The position numbers and the translations under genes were made by a program. Under the pieces are notes generated by a model. That model had not been told where the DNA came from. It did not search any database and was given only the letters and a program-made list of their open reading frames with translations. This document shows, piece after piece, positions 43,340 to 51,645 of a DNA stretch of 64,000 nucleotides. Source of the DNA: Mesonia sp008017825 (GTDB lineage: Bacteria; Bacteroidota; Bacteroidia; Flavobacteriales; Flavobacteriaceae). How positions within the stretch are numbered: position 1 is the stretch's first letter; each line of letters begins with the position of its first letter. Location: positions 124,001 through 188,000 of the forward strand of contig NZ_VRLS01000086.1 in assembly GCF_008017825.1 (NCBI RefSeq), read 5' to 3'.

Positions 43340-44774
43340 TTTTGGTCTCCTTAGTGGTTAATCCTAGTTGCGTGCCTTTTTCAATCATGAACGCTTTAGC
43401 AGCTTCATATTCATTAGGAATTTCACCATCTAAAATCGCTTCTTTTATTGCGCTTTTAATAATGCCTATTTCTTTAGAAGGTTGAATATTAAAAGTCTTC
43501 ATAATCTCTTCCCCTGAAACGGGAGGCTGGAAATTACGAACATGATCTCTTTCTTCTACTTCCTTAAGCTTTTGCCTAACAACTTTAAAATTGTTATGGT
43601 ATTTTTTGTAACGCTTTGGGTTTTTAGTAGTAATGTCTGCCTCACAAAGTGTCATAAGGCTTTCAATAGATTCTCCAGCGTCAAAAATCAATCTTCTTAC
43701 AGCAGAGTCGGTTACATGATCTTCTGCGATAACAATAGGACGGGAGCTCATGAAAACCATTTTTTGAACGAATTTCATTTTTTCATTCAAGGGCATTTTT
43801 AATCTTTTAAAAAGAGAAAATACCATTTTAGCTCCTACAAATTCGTGACCATGAAATGTCCAACCAATTTTTTTGTGAAACTTTTTTGTGGGTGCTTTAC
43901 CAATATCGTGTAGTAATGCTGCCCAACGTAACCAAACGTCGTCTGTATTTTTAGCAATATTATCTACAACTTCTAAGGTGTGCCAAAAATTATCTTTATG
44001 ACGTTGTCCTTCTTTTTCATCAATACCTTGTAAAGCCGATAATTCTGGTAATATAATGGGTAGTAATTTTGTCTTTCTAAGTAATCCAAATCCTATAGAC
44101 GGAGTATGAGATAATAAAATTTTATTTAGCTCATCTACTACACGTTCTTTAGAAATAATTTTAATGCGTTTGTAGTGAGTAGTAATAGCATCTAATGATT
44201 TTTCTTCTATTTTAAAACCCAATTGAGAGGCAAATCTAATGGCACGCATCATTCGTAATGGATCATCTGAATAGGTTACCCCTGGCTCTAGAGGTGTTTT
44301 GATGATTTGGTTTTTTAGGTCTTCCAATCCGTTAAACGGATCTAATAATTTTCCAAAGCTGCTTTTGTTTAACTGAAGCGCTAAGGCGTTAATCGTAAAA
44401 TCTCTTCGGTTTTGATCGTCTTCCAGTGAACCCGATTCTACTTCGGGATTTCGACTATTTTCGGTGTAAGATTCTTTACGTGCTCCAACAAATTCAATCT
44501 CCAAATCAAACGCTCTAAGCATGGCGGTACCGTAGGTTTTAAATACTTGTACCTTTGGTTGATGAGGCAATAGTTTTGCTACTTCTTCCGCTAAGGCTAT
44601 TCCGCTGCCTACAGCAACTACATCTATATCTTTGGCATCACCTCTTTGTAAAAAATAATCTCTAACAAACCCACCGATTGCATAGGTTTCTAGAGAGAGA
44701 TTATCTGCTGCTTGGGTTATATATTCAAAAACTTTATGTGATAATGCTTCTTTATACGTTTTCTCTTCGGGCAT
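43332..44774 (-). CDS. cca: CCA tRNA nucleotidyltransferase with HD domain
   Basis: 480 residues. The nucleotidyltransferase head has GG(F)VRD at 34-39 and the metal-binding D49-x-D51 pair. The RNA-binding domain (RRDFTINAL, then DPLRMMRAIRFASQLGF) and a C-terminal HD phosphohydrolase domain (ALLHDIGKAPT) follow. It adds or repairs the CCA end of tRNAs, which is needed here because none of the three tRNA genes encodes CCA. One base separates it from tsaC. Confidence 0.95.
   Translation of the reverse strand: MPEEKTYKEALSHKVFEYITQAADNLSLETYAIGGFVRDYFLQRGDAKDIDVVAVGSGIALAEEVAKLLPHQPKVQVFKTYGTAMLRAFDLEIEFVGARKESYTENSRNPEVESGSLEDDQNRRDFTINALALQLNKSSFGKLLDPFNGLEDLKNQIIKTPLEPGVTYSDDPLRMMRAIRFASQLGFKIEEKSLDAITTHYKRIKIISKERVVDELNKILLSHTPSIGFGLLRKTKLLPIILPELSALQGIDEKEGQRHKDNFWHTLEVVDNIAKNTDDVWLRWAALLHDIGKAPTKKFHKKIGWTFHGHEFVGAKMVFSLFKRLKMPLNEKMKFVQKMVFMSSRPIVIAEDHVTDSAVRRLIFDAGESIESLMTLCEADITTKNPKRYKKYHNNFKVVRQKLKEVEERDHVRNFQPPVSGEEIMKTFNIQPSKEIGIIKSAIKEAILDGEIPNEYEAAKAFMIEKGTQLGLTTKETKNV
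44328..44340. repeat. Palindrome TCCGTTAAACGGA inside cca
   Basis: The same 13-base core as the palindromes at 19354 and (complement) 29730. In cca it codes part of DPFNGL, a conserved stretch, so it may be chance. Confidence 0.3.
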
Positions 44775-44775
44775 T

Positions 44776-45336
44776 TTATTTTCTAATAATTTGCACTTTT
44801 CCGTCTAAGGTCAATTTAATAATTGTTGAGGGTTTAGCGCTTTTATTTGCTGGCTGCAAATTTACAACATAGTCTACTCCTTTTAAAATTTCGGGACTTA
44901 TTTGATCGAAAGATTTTGGAGTAGGTTGACCGCTAATATTAGCTGAAGTAGATACGATAGGGCGTTTAAATTTTCTTATTAATTTATTGCAAAACATATC
45001 CTTGCAAACTCTAATGGCTAATGAATTGTCTTCGGCAATTAAATTTTCAGCCACTCTAATAGGGTCATCAAATATTATCGTTGTAGGTTTTGCCGCAAAT
45101 TTTAAGATATCATAAGCGACTTCTGGTATTTCTTCTACATATTGATTAAGCATCTTATAATCTGAAACTAAACAGATAAGAGATTTGCTTTCTGCTCTTT
45201 TCTTTAGTGCAAAAACTTTCTCTACTGCCTCTGCATTGGTGGCATCACAGCCAATTCCCCAAACCGTATCGGTTGGGTAAAGTATAAGTCCGCCTCGTTT
45301 TAAAACTGTTAGGCATTCGTGAATTTCGTCTATCAT
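44776..45336 (-). CDS. tsaC: L-threonylcarbamoyladenylate synthase (Sua5/YciO/YrdC family)
   Basis: 186 residues of the YrdC fold: LILYPTDTVWGIGCDATN and KSLICLVSDYKMLNQYV, then RPIVSTSANISGQPTP. It makes the threonylcarbamoyl-AMP used for t6A37 of tRNAs. The length is of the short YrdC/TsaC type without the Sua5 extension. It overlaps the start of the upstream glycosyltransferase gene by 4 bases, and cca follows after 1 base, so two tRNA-modifying genes ride on a glycan operon. Confidence 0.9.
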   Translation of the reverse strand: MIDEIHECLTVLKRGGLILYPTDTVWGIGCDATNAEAVEKVFALKKRAESKSLICLVSDYKMLNQYVEEIPEVAYDILKFAAKPTTIIFDDPIRVAENLIAEDNSLAIRVCKDMFCNKLIRKFKRPIVSTSANISGQPTPKSFDQISPEILKGVDYVVNLQPANKSAKPSTIIKLTLDGKVQIIRK

Positions 45337-46292
45337 GATAGATTATTTATAGTTTGATTTTGTTTTAAGGATAATGAGGTTGGAGCTCCTCGCAGTAATA
45401 CAAAAAATAGCTTCCAGTATTTAGGTTTTAAGATGCTCGAGAAAAAGTAACGAATAATATAATATCCTAACAATAATTTGTATTGAATAAATCCATAATG
45501 TTTTCTAATATAGTAAAGTAGAGATATTTTCTGTTCGATTTTTATAAGAATGTTTTTTTTAGTGCTAGCACTTTTATAATGAATGTATTCTAAATCTGGA
45601 AATAAATATGTGCTAAGATTTAATTGCTTAAGTAATCTTCTAGAAACATCGGACTCTTCATAGTAAAGAAATAAATTATCATCGAATCCACCAATTTGAT
45701 TAAAAGCATCAGCTCTAATAAACATATAAGATCCCTGAACATAGTGAACTTTTGTAGGTTTTTGATAACGAACCTTTCTATTTAAATAAGTTTTAGGGAA
45801 TAATTTTTCTAGTAAAGGTCTTCGCAAAATCTCTCTCCCTAAGGAAGAAAAGTGATCTATAGTTACTCTGAAATTTTTATCTTGATCTAACATTTGAGGT
45901 GAAACAATACCAATTGTCTCATTTTGATTCATGAAATTCATTAGACGTTGTAACGAATTCTCAGAAACATGTAATGTATCATTGTTAATAAATGCATAAT
46001 AATTGCAAGGACTAGATATTTGTACACCTAACATATTTCCTGCTCCAAACCCCACATTTTTTTTACTTCGAAAAAGCTTTAGTTGTGGTAGATTTAATTT
46101 TTTAAACTCTTTTAGCAACCATAGATAATCGTCTTCCGCGGAAGCATTATCTACTACAATAATTTCGTAATTAGATAAGTGATTTTCTAGTGTAATTATA
46201 GATTTTACACAAGCTAAAGTATACTTTGCTGTGTTATAATTAATAATAATGCAGCTAACATCTACAGGTTTTATATTAAAATTGGTTTCCAT
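45333..46292 (-). CDS. Glycosyltransferase family 2
   Basis: 319 residues with a GT-A fold: CIIINYNTAKYTLACVKSI, IIVVDNASAEDD, and the metal-binding FINNDTL (Asn-Asn-Asp). It resembles rhamnosyltransferases of O-antigen and core clusters. A copy of TTCCGCGGAAGC (46134-46145) lies in the codons for Ser-Ala-Glu just after VDNA. It overlaps the next two genes on either side by 4 and 22 bases. Confidence 0.88.
   Translation of the reverse strand: METNFNIKPVDVSCIIINYNTAKYTLACVKSIITLENHLSNYEIIVVDNASAEDDYLWLLKEFKKLNLPQLKLFRSKKNVGFGAGNMLGVQISSPCNYYAFINNDTLHVSENSLQRLMNFMNQNETIGIVSPQMLDQDKNFRVTIDHFSSLGREILRRPLLEKLFPKTYLNRKVRYQKPTKVHYVQGSYMFIRADAFNQIGGFDDNLFLYYEESDVSRRLLKQLNLSTYLFPDLEYIHYKSASTKKNILIKIEQKISLLYYIRKHYGFIQYKLLLGYYIIRYFFSSILKPKYWKLFFVLLRGAPTSLSLKQNQTINNLS
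46134..46145 (+). repeat. Copy 2 of the word TTCCGCGGAAGC
   Basis: Inside the glycosyltransferase gene, read on its coding strand as TCC-GCG-GAA. The right-hand flank GCA is on the plus strand, as in the other copies. Confidence 0.6.
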
Positions 46293-47317
46293 TTTTTTGA
46301 GATGATTTCTAAGGTATAATTTTTAGCACTTTCTTTTGCTGCAGTAGCCATTACTTCAGAAAACCCTATTTTTACTGCAGCAGTAATGGTTTCTTCTAAA
46401 TCTCCTTCAGTGAAAATATAACCTGTTTTATTATTGATAATTTCTTTTGGACCTGCGTGATTACTAGCTATAGGAATTGATTTTTGAGCCATTGCTTCAA
46501 TAAGAACCATACCAAATAATTCTTCCCACTTTTTTGTTTTCTTTGAGTTTAATAGAAAAAATTGATGTTGATTGAATTGAGTGGCCAACCTCCCTTTATC
46601 TGTAATTTTAGGATAAAAACTAATATTTTTAGTTTTATTAGCAACTTCTTTCACTTTGCTTTCTAATTTTCCTGAACCAATGAGGGTTAAATTTAAATTA
46701 GAGTTTTTTATAAAGAAATCTAAAATCTCTTCAATTCCTTTTTCAGGAGTTAACCTACCTACGTATAAAAAAGTATTGAGTTCTTTATCCTGTTTATAGT
46801 TTTTTAAAAAGGCTTCGTGTAAACTATGATTAACAACACTTATTTTACTTGGTGATAATTGGTAATTTTCTAGGATACTGGTTTTAGTTTGTTGAGAAAC
46901 AGCAAAAACATGAAGTACTTTCTCTTCTAAAAAATATCGCCAGTTTTTATAAACTTTTTGTTTATTAGTGGGCTTAGGTTGGAAACTTTTATCCCAGCAT
47001 GTCCAAGAACTGTGATAATATATTTGGTGTTTTTTTAGAATAAATAATAAACGACCTAATTTATGATCAAAAGGAGCAATACCTAGAACTATTTTTTTAT
47101 TTTTGGTAAATAATAGTTGAATAAAAAAGCCAATATTTATAAGTTGTTTTTTGAAAAGTAAAGGTTTACCTTTTATTAGGCCTTTAAATAGTTTACCAGC
47201 AATAGAAAACTCTCTGTGTTTTAACTGTAAATTTTCTTGGTGCAATAGATGTGCTAAACCTAAATAATGGCTTTCAGCACCATTTTTATGTAAAATATAA
47301 ACAACATTAGTATTCAT
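46271..47317 (-). CDS. Glycosyltransferase family 4 (GT-B)
   Basis: 348 residues; the C-terminal donor-binding half is clear (FLYVGRLTPEKGIEEILDF, then E-x7-E type LFGMVLIEAMAQKSIPIAS). The N-terminal half is divergent and basic. The acceptor is unknown; it is the first gene of a minus-strand unit through tsaC, cca and ctaA. Confidence 0.86.
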   Translation of the reverse strand: MNTNVVYILHKNGAESHYLGLAHLLHQENLQLKHREFSIAGKLFKGLIKGKPLLFKKQLINIGFFIQLLFTKNKKIVLGIAPFDHKLGRLLFILKKHQIYYHSSWTCWDKSFQPKPTNKQKVYKNWRYFLEEKVLHVFAVSQQTKTSILENYQLSPSKISVVNHSLHEAFLKNYKQDKELNTFLYVGRLTPEKGIEEILDFFIKNSNLNLTLIGSGKLESKVKEVANKTKNISFYPKITDKGRLATQFNQHQFFLLNSKKTKKWEELFGMVLIEAMAQKSIPIASNHAGPKEIINNKTGYIFTEGDLEETITAAVKIGFSEVMATAAKESAKNYTLEIISKKWKPILI

Positions 47318-47334
47318 AGGCGTTAACTATACTG

Positions 47335-47342
47335 CAAACTTA
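47335..47342 (-). promoter_or_regulatory. -7 element of the glycosyltransferase-tsaC-cca operon
   Basis: TAAGTTTG on the minus strand, 17 bases before the ATG at 47317; no TTG at -33. Confidence 0.35.
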
Positions 47343-47354
47343 CTATTTTAAACG

Positions 47355-47483
47355 ATGATGATTTACGATTGCTTTATCTTTTTTAATAAATTAGAAGTAT
47401 TGAAATTTCGGTTTGATACGCTTTGCTATGGTGGATTAAATATATTGGCTGTAGCCGATGAGATAAAATCAGAGAAAAAATAG
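47355..47483 (+). pseudogene. Remnant of a GT17-family glycosyltransferase (N-terminus only)
   Basis: A 42-codon frame from ATG 47355 (or 47358) to TAG. Its first ~20 residues, MIYDCFIFFNKLEVLKFRF, match the N-terminus of GT17 (MGAT3-like N-acetylglucosaminyltransferases), which typically begins with IYDCFxFFNELDLLExRL. Similarity ends there; a full gene is about 280-300 codons. It lies among functional glycosyltransferase genes. The match comes from memory of the family, not from a search. Confidence 0.6.
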
Positions 47484-47570
47484 TTTCTTTATAGTTGAAA
47501 AGTTTCAACTGCCTTAATAGTATAAATTCAACCTGCTAAATTAATTGATTTTTTATTTTAATTGATCTCC

Positions 47571-48329
47571 ATGAAAGTAATTTTTTCAGAAACATCCCCT
47601 GTAGAAAAGAAAAATGTCAAGCATATTATCAATAATTTTAAAACAGAAGGTGAGGCTTTTGGAGAAGCTGCACGGAATGTAATTCGACTTTTTACTATCA
47701 ATGGAACTCTAGTAAACGTAAAATCGTTTAAAATACCCAACCTGATAAATCAAATTGCTTATCGTTTTTTTAGAAAAAGTAAGGCTCAACGCTCTTTTGA
47801 ATATGCCCAGCATTTAGAAAAATTAAATATAGGCACTCCTAAGCCTATTGCTTATTTTGAGGAAAGTACTTTTCTCTTATTTAAAAGTAGTTATTATGTA
47901 AGTGAACATTTAGATTGCGATTTGACTTATCGCGAGTTAACCAAAGATTTAAATTTTCCTAATCACGAAGAAATACTTAGAGCTTTTACAAGATTTACTT
48001 ATCAGCTTCATGAACATAAAGTTCTTTTTTTAGATCACTCTCCAGGAAATACATTAATTAAGTTAAATAATGGGAATTATCAATTTTACTTGGTTGATCT
48101 AAATCGTATGAATTTTAAGAGTTTGAGCTTGGAAGAGCGTATAAAAAACTTTGCTCGATTAACCATACATAAAGAAATGGTAGAAGTTATGAGTGATGAA
48201 TATGCTAAATGTATAGGTGAAAACAAAAATAAAATTTTTGAAATGATGTGGAGTAATACTCAAAAATTTCAAGAAAAATTTTATAGAAAAAGAAGATTAA
48301 AGAAAAAATTTAAGTTTTGGAAAAAATAA
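47571..48329 (+). CDS. InaA/Kdo-kinase-like lipopolysaccharide kinase
   Basis: 252 residues from ATG 47571; the in-frame TTG at 47562 is less likely. It is a kinase-fold protein: Lys51 in a beta strand (NVKSFK), catalytic loop F-L-D155-H-S-P-G-N160, and metal-binding D176 in LVDLN. This fits the InaA/WaaP/KdkA-type kinases that phosphorylate sugars of the LPS core. The C-terminus is very basic (RKKRRLKKKF-like), as expected near the membrane. It overlaps the Yip1 gene by 13 bases. Confidence 0.82.
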   Translation: MKVIFSETSPVEKKNVKHIINNFKTEGEAFGEAARNVIRLFTINGTLVNVKSFKIPNLINQIAYRFFRKSKAQRSFEYAQHLEKLNIGTPKPIAYFEESTFLLFKSSYYVSEHLDCDLTYRELTKDLNFPNHEEILRAFTRFTYQLHEHKVLFLDHSPGNTLIKLNNGNYQFYLVDLNRMNFKSLSLEERIKNFARLTIHKEMVEVMSDEYAKCIGENKNKIFEMMWSNTQKFQEKFYRKRRLKKKFKFWKK

Positions 48330-48937
48330 GTATTCCATACATTTTAAAAATTATCTGGTTTAGACCCTCAAAAGTTTTAAAGCTTATAATTGCTTCTAAG
48401 AATAGGGATAATGTATATGTTTTACTTTTTTTGGGAGGGATTGCATATTCATTTTATAAAGCTATTAATAGGGGAGAATTAGGTTTCTCATCTATTTACC
48501 ATATGGTGATTTTTAGAGGGATTTTAGGAGGACTTTTAGGCTGGTTAGTTTTTTATATTTTCACGTCACTTTTAAGTTTTACGGGAGAATGGATAGGAGG
48601 AAAAGCAGAGGGAGATCAATATAGAACAGTTTTGGCTTGGTCTATGATACCAGCCATTGTAGGTTTATTTTTACTTATTCCTGGTTATATGATTTTTGGA
48701 GAGGGTTTGTTTTCTAATACTCAAGAAATCTATCAATTTGAATATATTTCCTTTTACTCAGGTTTCAAAATTTTATATTTTATCTTGAATGTATGGTCAG
48801 TAATTATTTTTATAAAGGGAATAAAAATAATTCAGAATTTTAGCACGTTAAGAGCTATAGGAAATCTTTTTCTGCCAAGCTTAGCTTTGGCAGCAGTCTT
48901 CTTAATATTATTATTTACCTTTAACTTAATTAATTAA
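48317..48937 (+). CDS. Yip1-family membrane protein
   Basis: 206 residues with about five membrane segments and the Yip1-like pattern GEWIGGKAEGDQYRTVLAWSMIPAI. Translation begins with TTG at 48317, inside the end of the kinase gene. Bacterial Yip1 proteins have no settled role; coupling to the kinase suggests work on the cell envelope. Confidence 0.75.
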   Translation: MEKISIPYILKIIWFRPSKVLKLIIASKNRDNVYVLLFLGGIAYSFYKAINRGELGFSSIYHMVIFRGILGGLLGWLVFYIFTSLLSFTGEWIGGKAEGDQYRTVLAWSMIPAIVGLFLLIPGYMIFGEGLFSNTQEIYQFEYISFYSGFKILYFILNVWSVIIFIKGIKIIQNFSTLRAIGNLFLPSLALAAVFLILLFTFNLIN

Positions 48938-48958
48938 ATATTGATACTCTAGAAAAAG

Positions 48959-49714
48959 TTACTTGATACCTTTTCTAAGAAGCCAAATCTTTAAATAACG
49001 TGTAAAAATAGAATATGATCTAAGAAAGGCAATGGTTAGACCAGGGACTCCGTCTCTAAATCCGCTTTGTAAAAGATAGTGCTTAAAAAACCCCCAAAAT
49101 GGTTTAACAATAAAATGGTAAGCAGTTATTTTATCTATTTTTTCATTATAATCTAATGCACGCCACCAAGCATATTTGTTCACTTTCTCAATATGATTGT
49201 CAAAACTGGTATAGGTATAGTGAAGAAACCTACTATTTAGTTTTCCAATATTTCCATCAGAAGTAATTTCTTCGTGTACTCTTTTATTATTGTAACGACA
49301 TTCATCTCTTTTAAATAGACGAATAACTTTATCATTTTTCCAACCACTATGATTAATGGGTTTACCCATAAAGTAGTTTTGTCTTCCTATCCAATACCCG
49401 ACTGTATCTTTAGATGGGTTTTTAAGAACGTCTAAGATTTCTTGTTTTAACTCAGGAGTAACACGTTCATCGGCATCAACTAATAAAATCCATTGATGTT
49501 TAGCCTGAGGGATAGCCCAGTTTTTTTGGGAAGAAGGGTAATCAAATTTTCGTTGTAAAACGACATCTGCAAGAGTTTGAGCTTTTTCGTAAGTGCCATC
49601 AGTACTAAAACTATCTACCACCATGATTTCATCGGCAAAATCTACAGAAGCTATTACTTCTTCAATATTGTGAATTTCATTTCCGGTAGGTATTAGTGCT
49701 GTAAGTTTTTCCAA
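48959..49714 (-). CDS. Glycosyltransferase family 2, WaaE/KdtX-like
   Basis: 251 residues: LTALIPTGNEIHNIEEVIASV at the front, metal-binding LLVDADERV, and the KdtX/WaaE signature RLFKRDECRYNNKRVHEEI. Proteins of this branch transfer glucose or heptose-like sugars to the inner LPS core. The start is TTG at 49714; no ATG precedes the first strand. Convergent with the Yip1 gene and divergent from the next glycosyltransferase. Confidence 0.87.
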   Translation of the reverse strand: MEKLTALIPTGNEIHNIEEVIASVDFADEIMVVDSFSTDGTYEKAQTLADVVLQRKFDYPSSQKNWAIPQAKHQWILLVDADERVTPELKQEILDVLKNPSKDTVGYWIGRQNYFMGKPINHSGWKNDKVIRLFKRDECRYNNKRVHEEITSDGNIGKLNSRFLHYTYTSFDNHIEKVNKYAWWRALDYNEKIDKITAYHFIVKPFWGFFKHYLLQSGFRDGVPGLTIAFLRSYSIFTRYLKIWLLRKGIK

Positions 49715-49880
49715 CTTTTTTAATTATTGCTTTATACTAATGAAAAATTTTAATCTTAAACCAATGACAAATTTATATCAAACAAAAGATACTACATAAC
49801 AAAGATGTATTTTTCTTAAAATGGTTGCGGCGATTTATTAACTTTTTTTGACTTTAATCAAGCGACTTGGTAAAAATCAC

Positions 49881-49888
49881 TATTTTTG
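49881..49888 (+). promoter_or_regulatory. -7 element upstream of the 49916 gene
   Basis: TATTTTTG, 27 bases before the TTG start at 49916; no TTG at the usual -33 distance. Confidence 0.35.
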
Positions 49889-49915
49889 TGGCTATAAAAT
49901 TAACCCAATAAATTC

Positions 49916-50746
49916 TTGAAGTTGAATAATAGCATCCATATATCAGTTATCATTAGTACCTATAATTCCGAAGATTGGTTAGAAAAAGTTCTTTGGGGAT
50001 ATGCTTGTCAAGATGATGCTACTTTTGAAATAGTAATTGCTGATGATGGTTCTAAACAACCTACGTTTGATTTGATAGAACGTTTACAGAAAGAGGTTTC
50101 TTATCCTATTCAACACGTTTGGCAAGAGGATGAAGGTTTTCAAAAATCAAGAATATTAAATAAGGCAATTTTAGCGTGCAAAGCAGATTATATTTTAATG
50201 AGTGATGGGGATTGTATCCCGAGAAAAGATTTTGTTTCTACTCATTTAAAATATCGTGAAAAAGGTTACTTCCTATCGGGAGGATATTTTATGTTGCCTA
50301 TGAACATCTCCAAAATAATCACCAAAGAAACTATTTTTTCTCAAGATTGCTTTAAAGTTAATTGGTTGAAAAAAAATGGTTTATCTTCTTCTTTTAAAAA
50401 TAATAAGCTTAGTGCTAATGGTTTCATGCAAGGTTTATTAAATAAAGTGACACCTACGAATGCTAGTTGGAACGGACATAATGCAAGTGGTTGGAAAGAG
50501 GATATTTTAGCAATTAATGGCTTTGATGAACGTATGCAATATGGAGGTCAAGATAGAGAATTGGGAGAGCGTTTAATGAATAAAGGTATTAAGTCTAAAC
50601 AAATTCGTTATTCTGCCGTGTGCATACATTTAGACCATCCAAGAGGGTATAAAAACCAAGATTCTATTGATAAGAATTTAGACATTAGAGCAGAAACTAA
50701 AAATAAGAATAAGACTTGGACCAATTACGGAATTAAGAAAAACTAA
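49916..50746 (+). CDS. Glycosyltransferase family 2 with GT7-like C-terminal domain
   Basis: 276 residues: ISVIISTYNSEDWLEKVLWG, then DDGSKQPT, metal-binding LMSDGDCIPR. A C-terminal GWKEDILAINGFDERMQYGG plus QDRELGERL matches the galactosyltransferase (GT7C) module seen in family-2 enzymes of capsule and core loci. It starts with TTG at 49916, or at the TTG six bases on. It overlaps the end of the convergent ATP-grasp gene by 4 bases. Confidence 0.88.
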   Translation: MKLNNSIHISVIISTYNSEDWLEKVLWGYACQDDATFEIVIADDGSKQPTFDLIERLQKEVSYPIQHVWQEDEGFQKSRILNKAILACKADYILMSDGDCIPRKDFVSTHLKYREKGYFLSGGYFMLPMNISKIITKETIFSQDCFKVNWLKKNGLSSSFKNNKLSANGFMQGLLNKVTPTNASWNGHNASGWKEDILAINGFDERMQYGGQDRELGERLMNKGIKSKQIRYSAVCIHLDHPRGYKNQDSIDKNLDIRAETKNKNKTWTNYGIKKN

Positions 50747-51645
50747 ATTTCTTTAATTTCTTTTTGACCTTCAGCTAAGTGAGGTAATTGAATATAATCT
50801 CCTAAAATCTTATTGTATTTTGACGGATGAAAATCTTTTCTTCCGTCAGACGGATAAAAAGTCATTTCACCAAAAATGGTTTTATTTTTAATAGAATATA
50901 GGTCAACTCTTACAAAAGGAAATTTATCTGCTAATGTTCTCGCAGCCCAAACCATTTCTTCAAAATTCTCTGGTTGAGTCATTTCTCCTTCATATACTTT
51001 ATTTTCTTTATTATAAAATTCTAGTTTGTTCCATTCTAAATCATAAAAAGCACGCTGATCATTAATACCTCTTTCTACATCTATTTGCAAAAACTTAGGC
51101 TCCCCATTAAAACAAAAAAACTTGTAATCTAAGATAACATCTTTATCCATTTCTGTAAGAAACTTCTCGGCAATAAGCCTTGGCGGAACATTCTTATAAG
51201 CCCACTCAAAACCACCTCTAAAATATTGATTTTTGCTCATCCATTTATTCATGAGAAAACGAGCTCTTTTTCGGTTTAGCGTGCTTTTATCTTTTACAAT
51301 TAAGTTAAAATGAAAACCATGAACTCCTTTAATTACAAATTGATGTGGAAGTTCATCAAAATTCACTTTTGAAGCTTTATCGTAAACAGCGATAAGTTCA
51401 TTAAGGTATTGAGCACCTATTTTTTCTTTTACATATTCCCGAACAGAATATTTATCTACCAATTGAGTTAATATATCGGGGTGATAATAAGTTTTTAACC
51501 ATTGTATTTTTTGGTTAAATTCTACAGGATTATTAAGATCAAGTTTTTTACCTAAATAGTACTCATAATAAATAGGGATATAAGTTTCGGGAGGAAGAAA
51601 CTTCATCTTTTTTAAAATTCCGTAAAGTAATTTTTTAACTCCCAT
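50743..51645 (-). CDS. TupA-like ATP-grasp protein
   Basis: 300 residues matching the TupA-like ATP-grasp family of glycan clusters: FNQKIQWLKTYY, DKYSVREYVKEKIG, ATP-site FVIKGVHGFHFN, DYKFFCFNGEPKFLQID, and RVDLYSIKNKTIFGEMTFYP. ATP-grasp enzymes ligate a carboxylate to an amine or thiol. TupA homologues are thought to modify secreted polysaccharides. It overlaps the GT9 gene by 11 bases, so the two are one unit. Confidence 0.85.
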   Translation of the reverse strand: MGVKKLLYGILKKMKFLPPETYIPIYYEYYLGKKLDLNNPVEFNQKIQWLKTYYHPDILTQLVDKYSVREYVKEKIGAQYLNELIAVYDKASKVNFDELPHQFVIKGVHGFHFNLIVKDKSTLNRKRARFLMNKWMSKNQYFRGGFEWAYKNVPPRLIAEKFLTEMDKDVILDYKFFCFNGEPKFLQIDVERGINDQRAFYDLEWNKLEFYNKENKVYEGEMTQPENFEEMVWAARTLADKFPFVRVDLYSIKNKTIFGEMTFYPSDGRKDFHPSKYNKILGDYIQLPHLAEGQKEIKEI

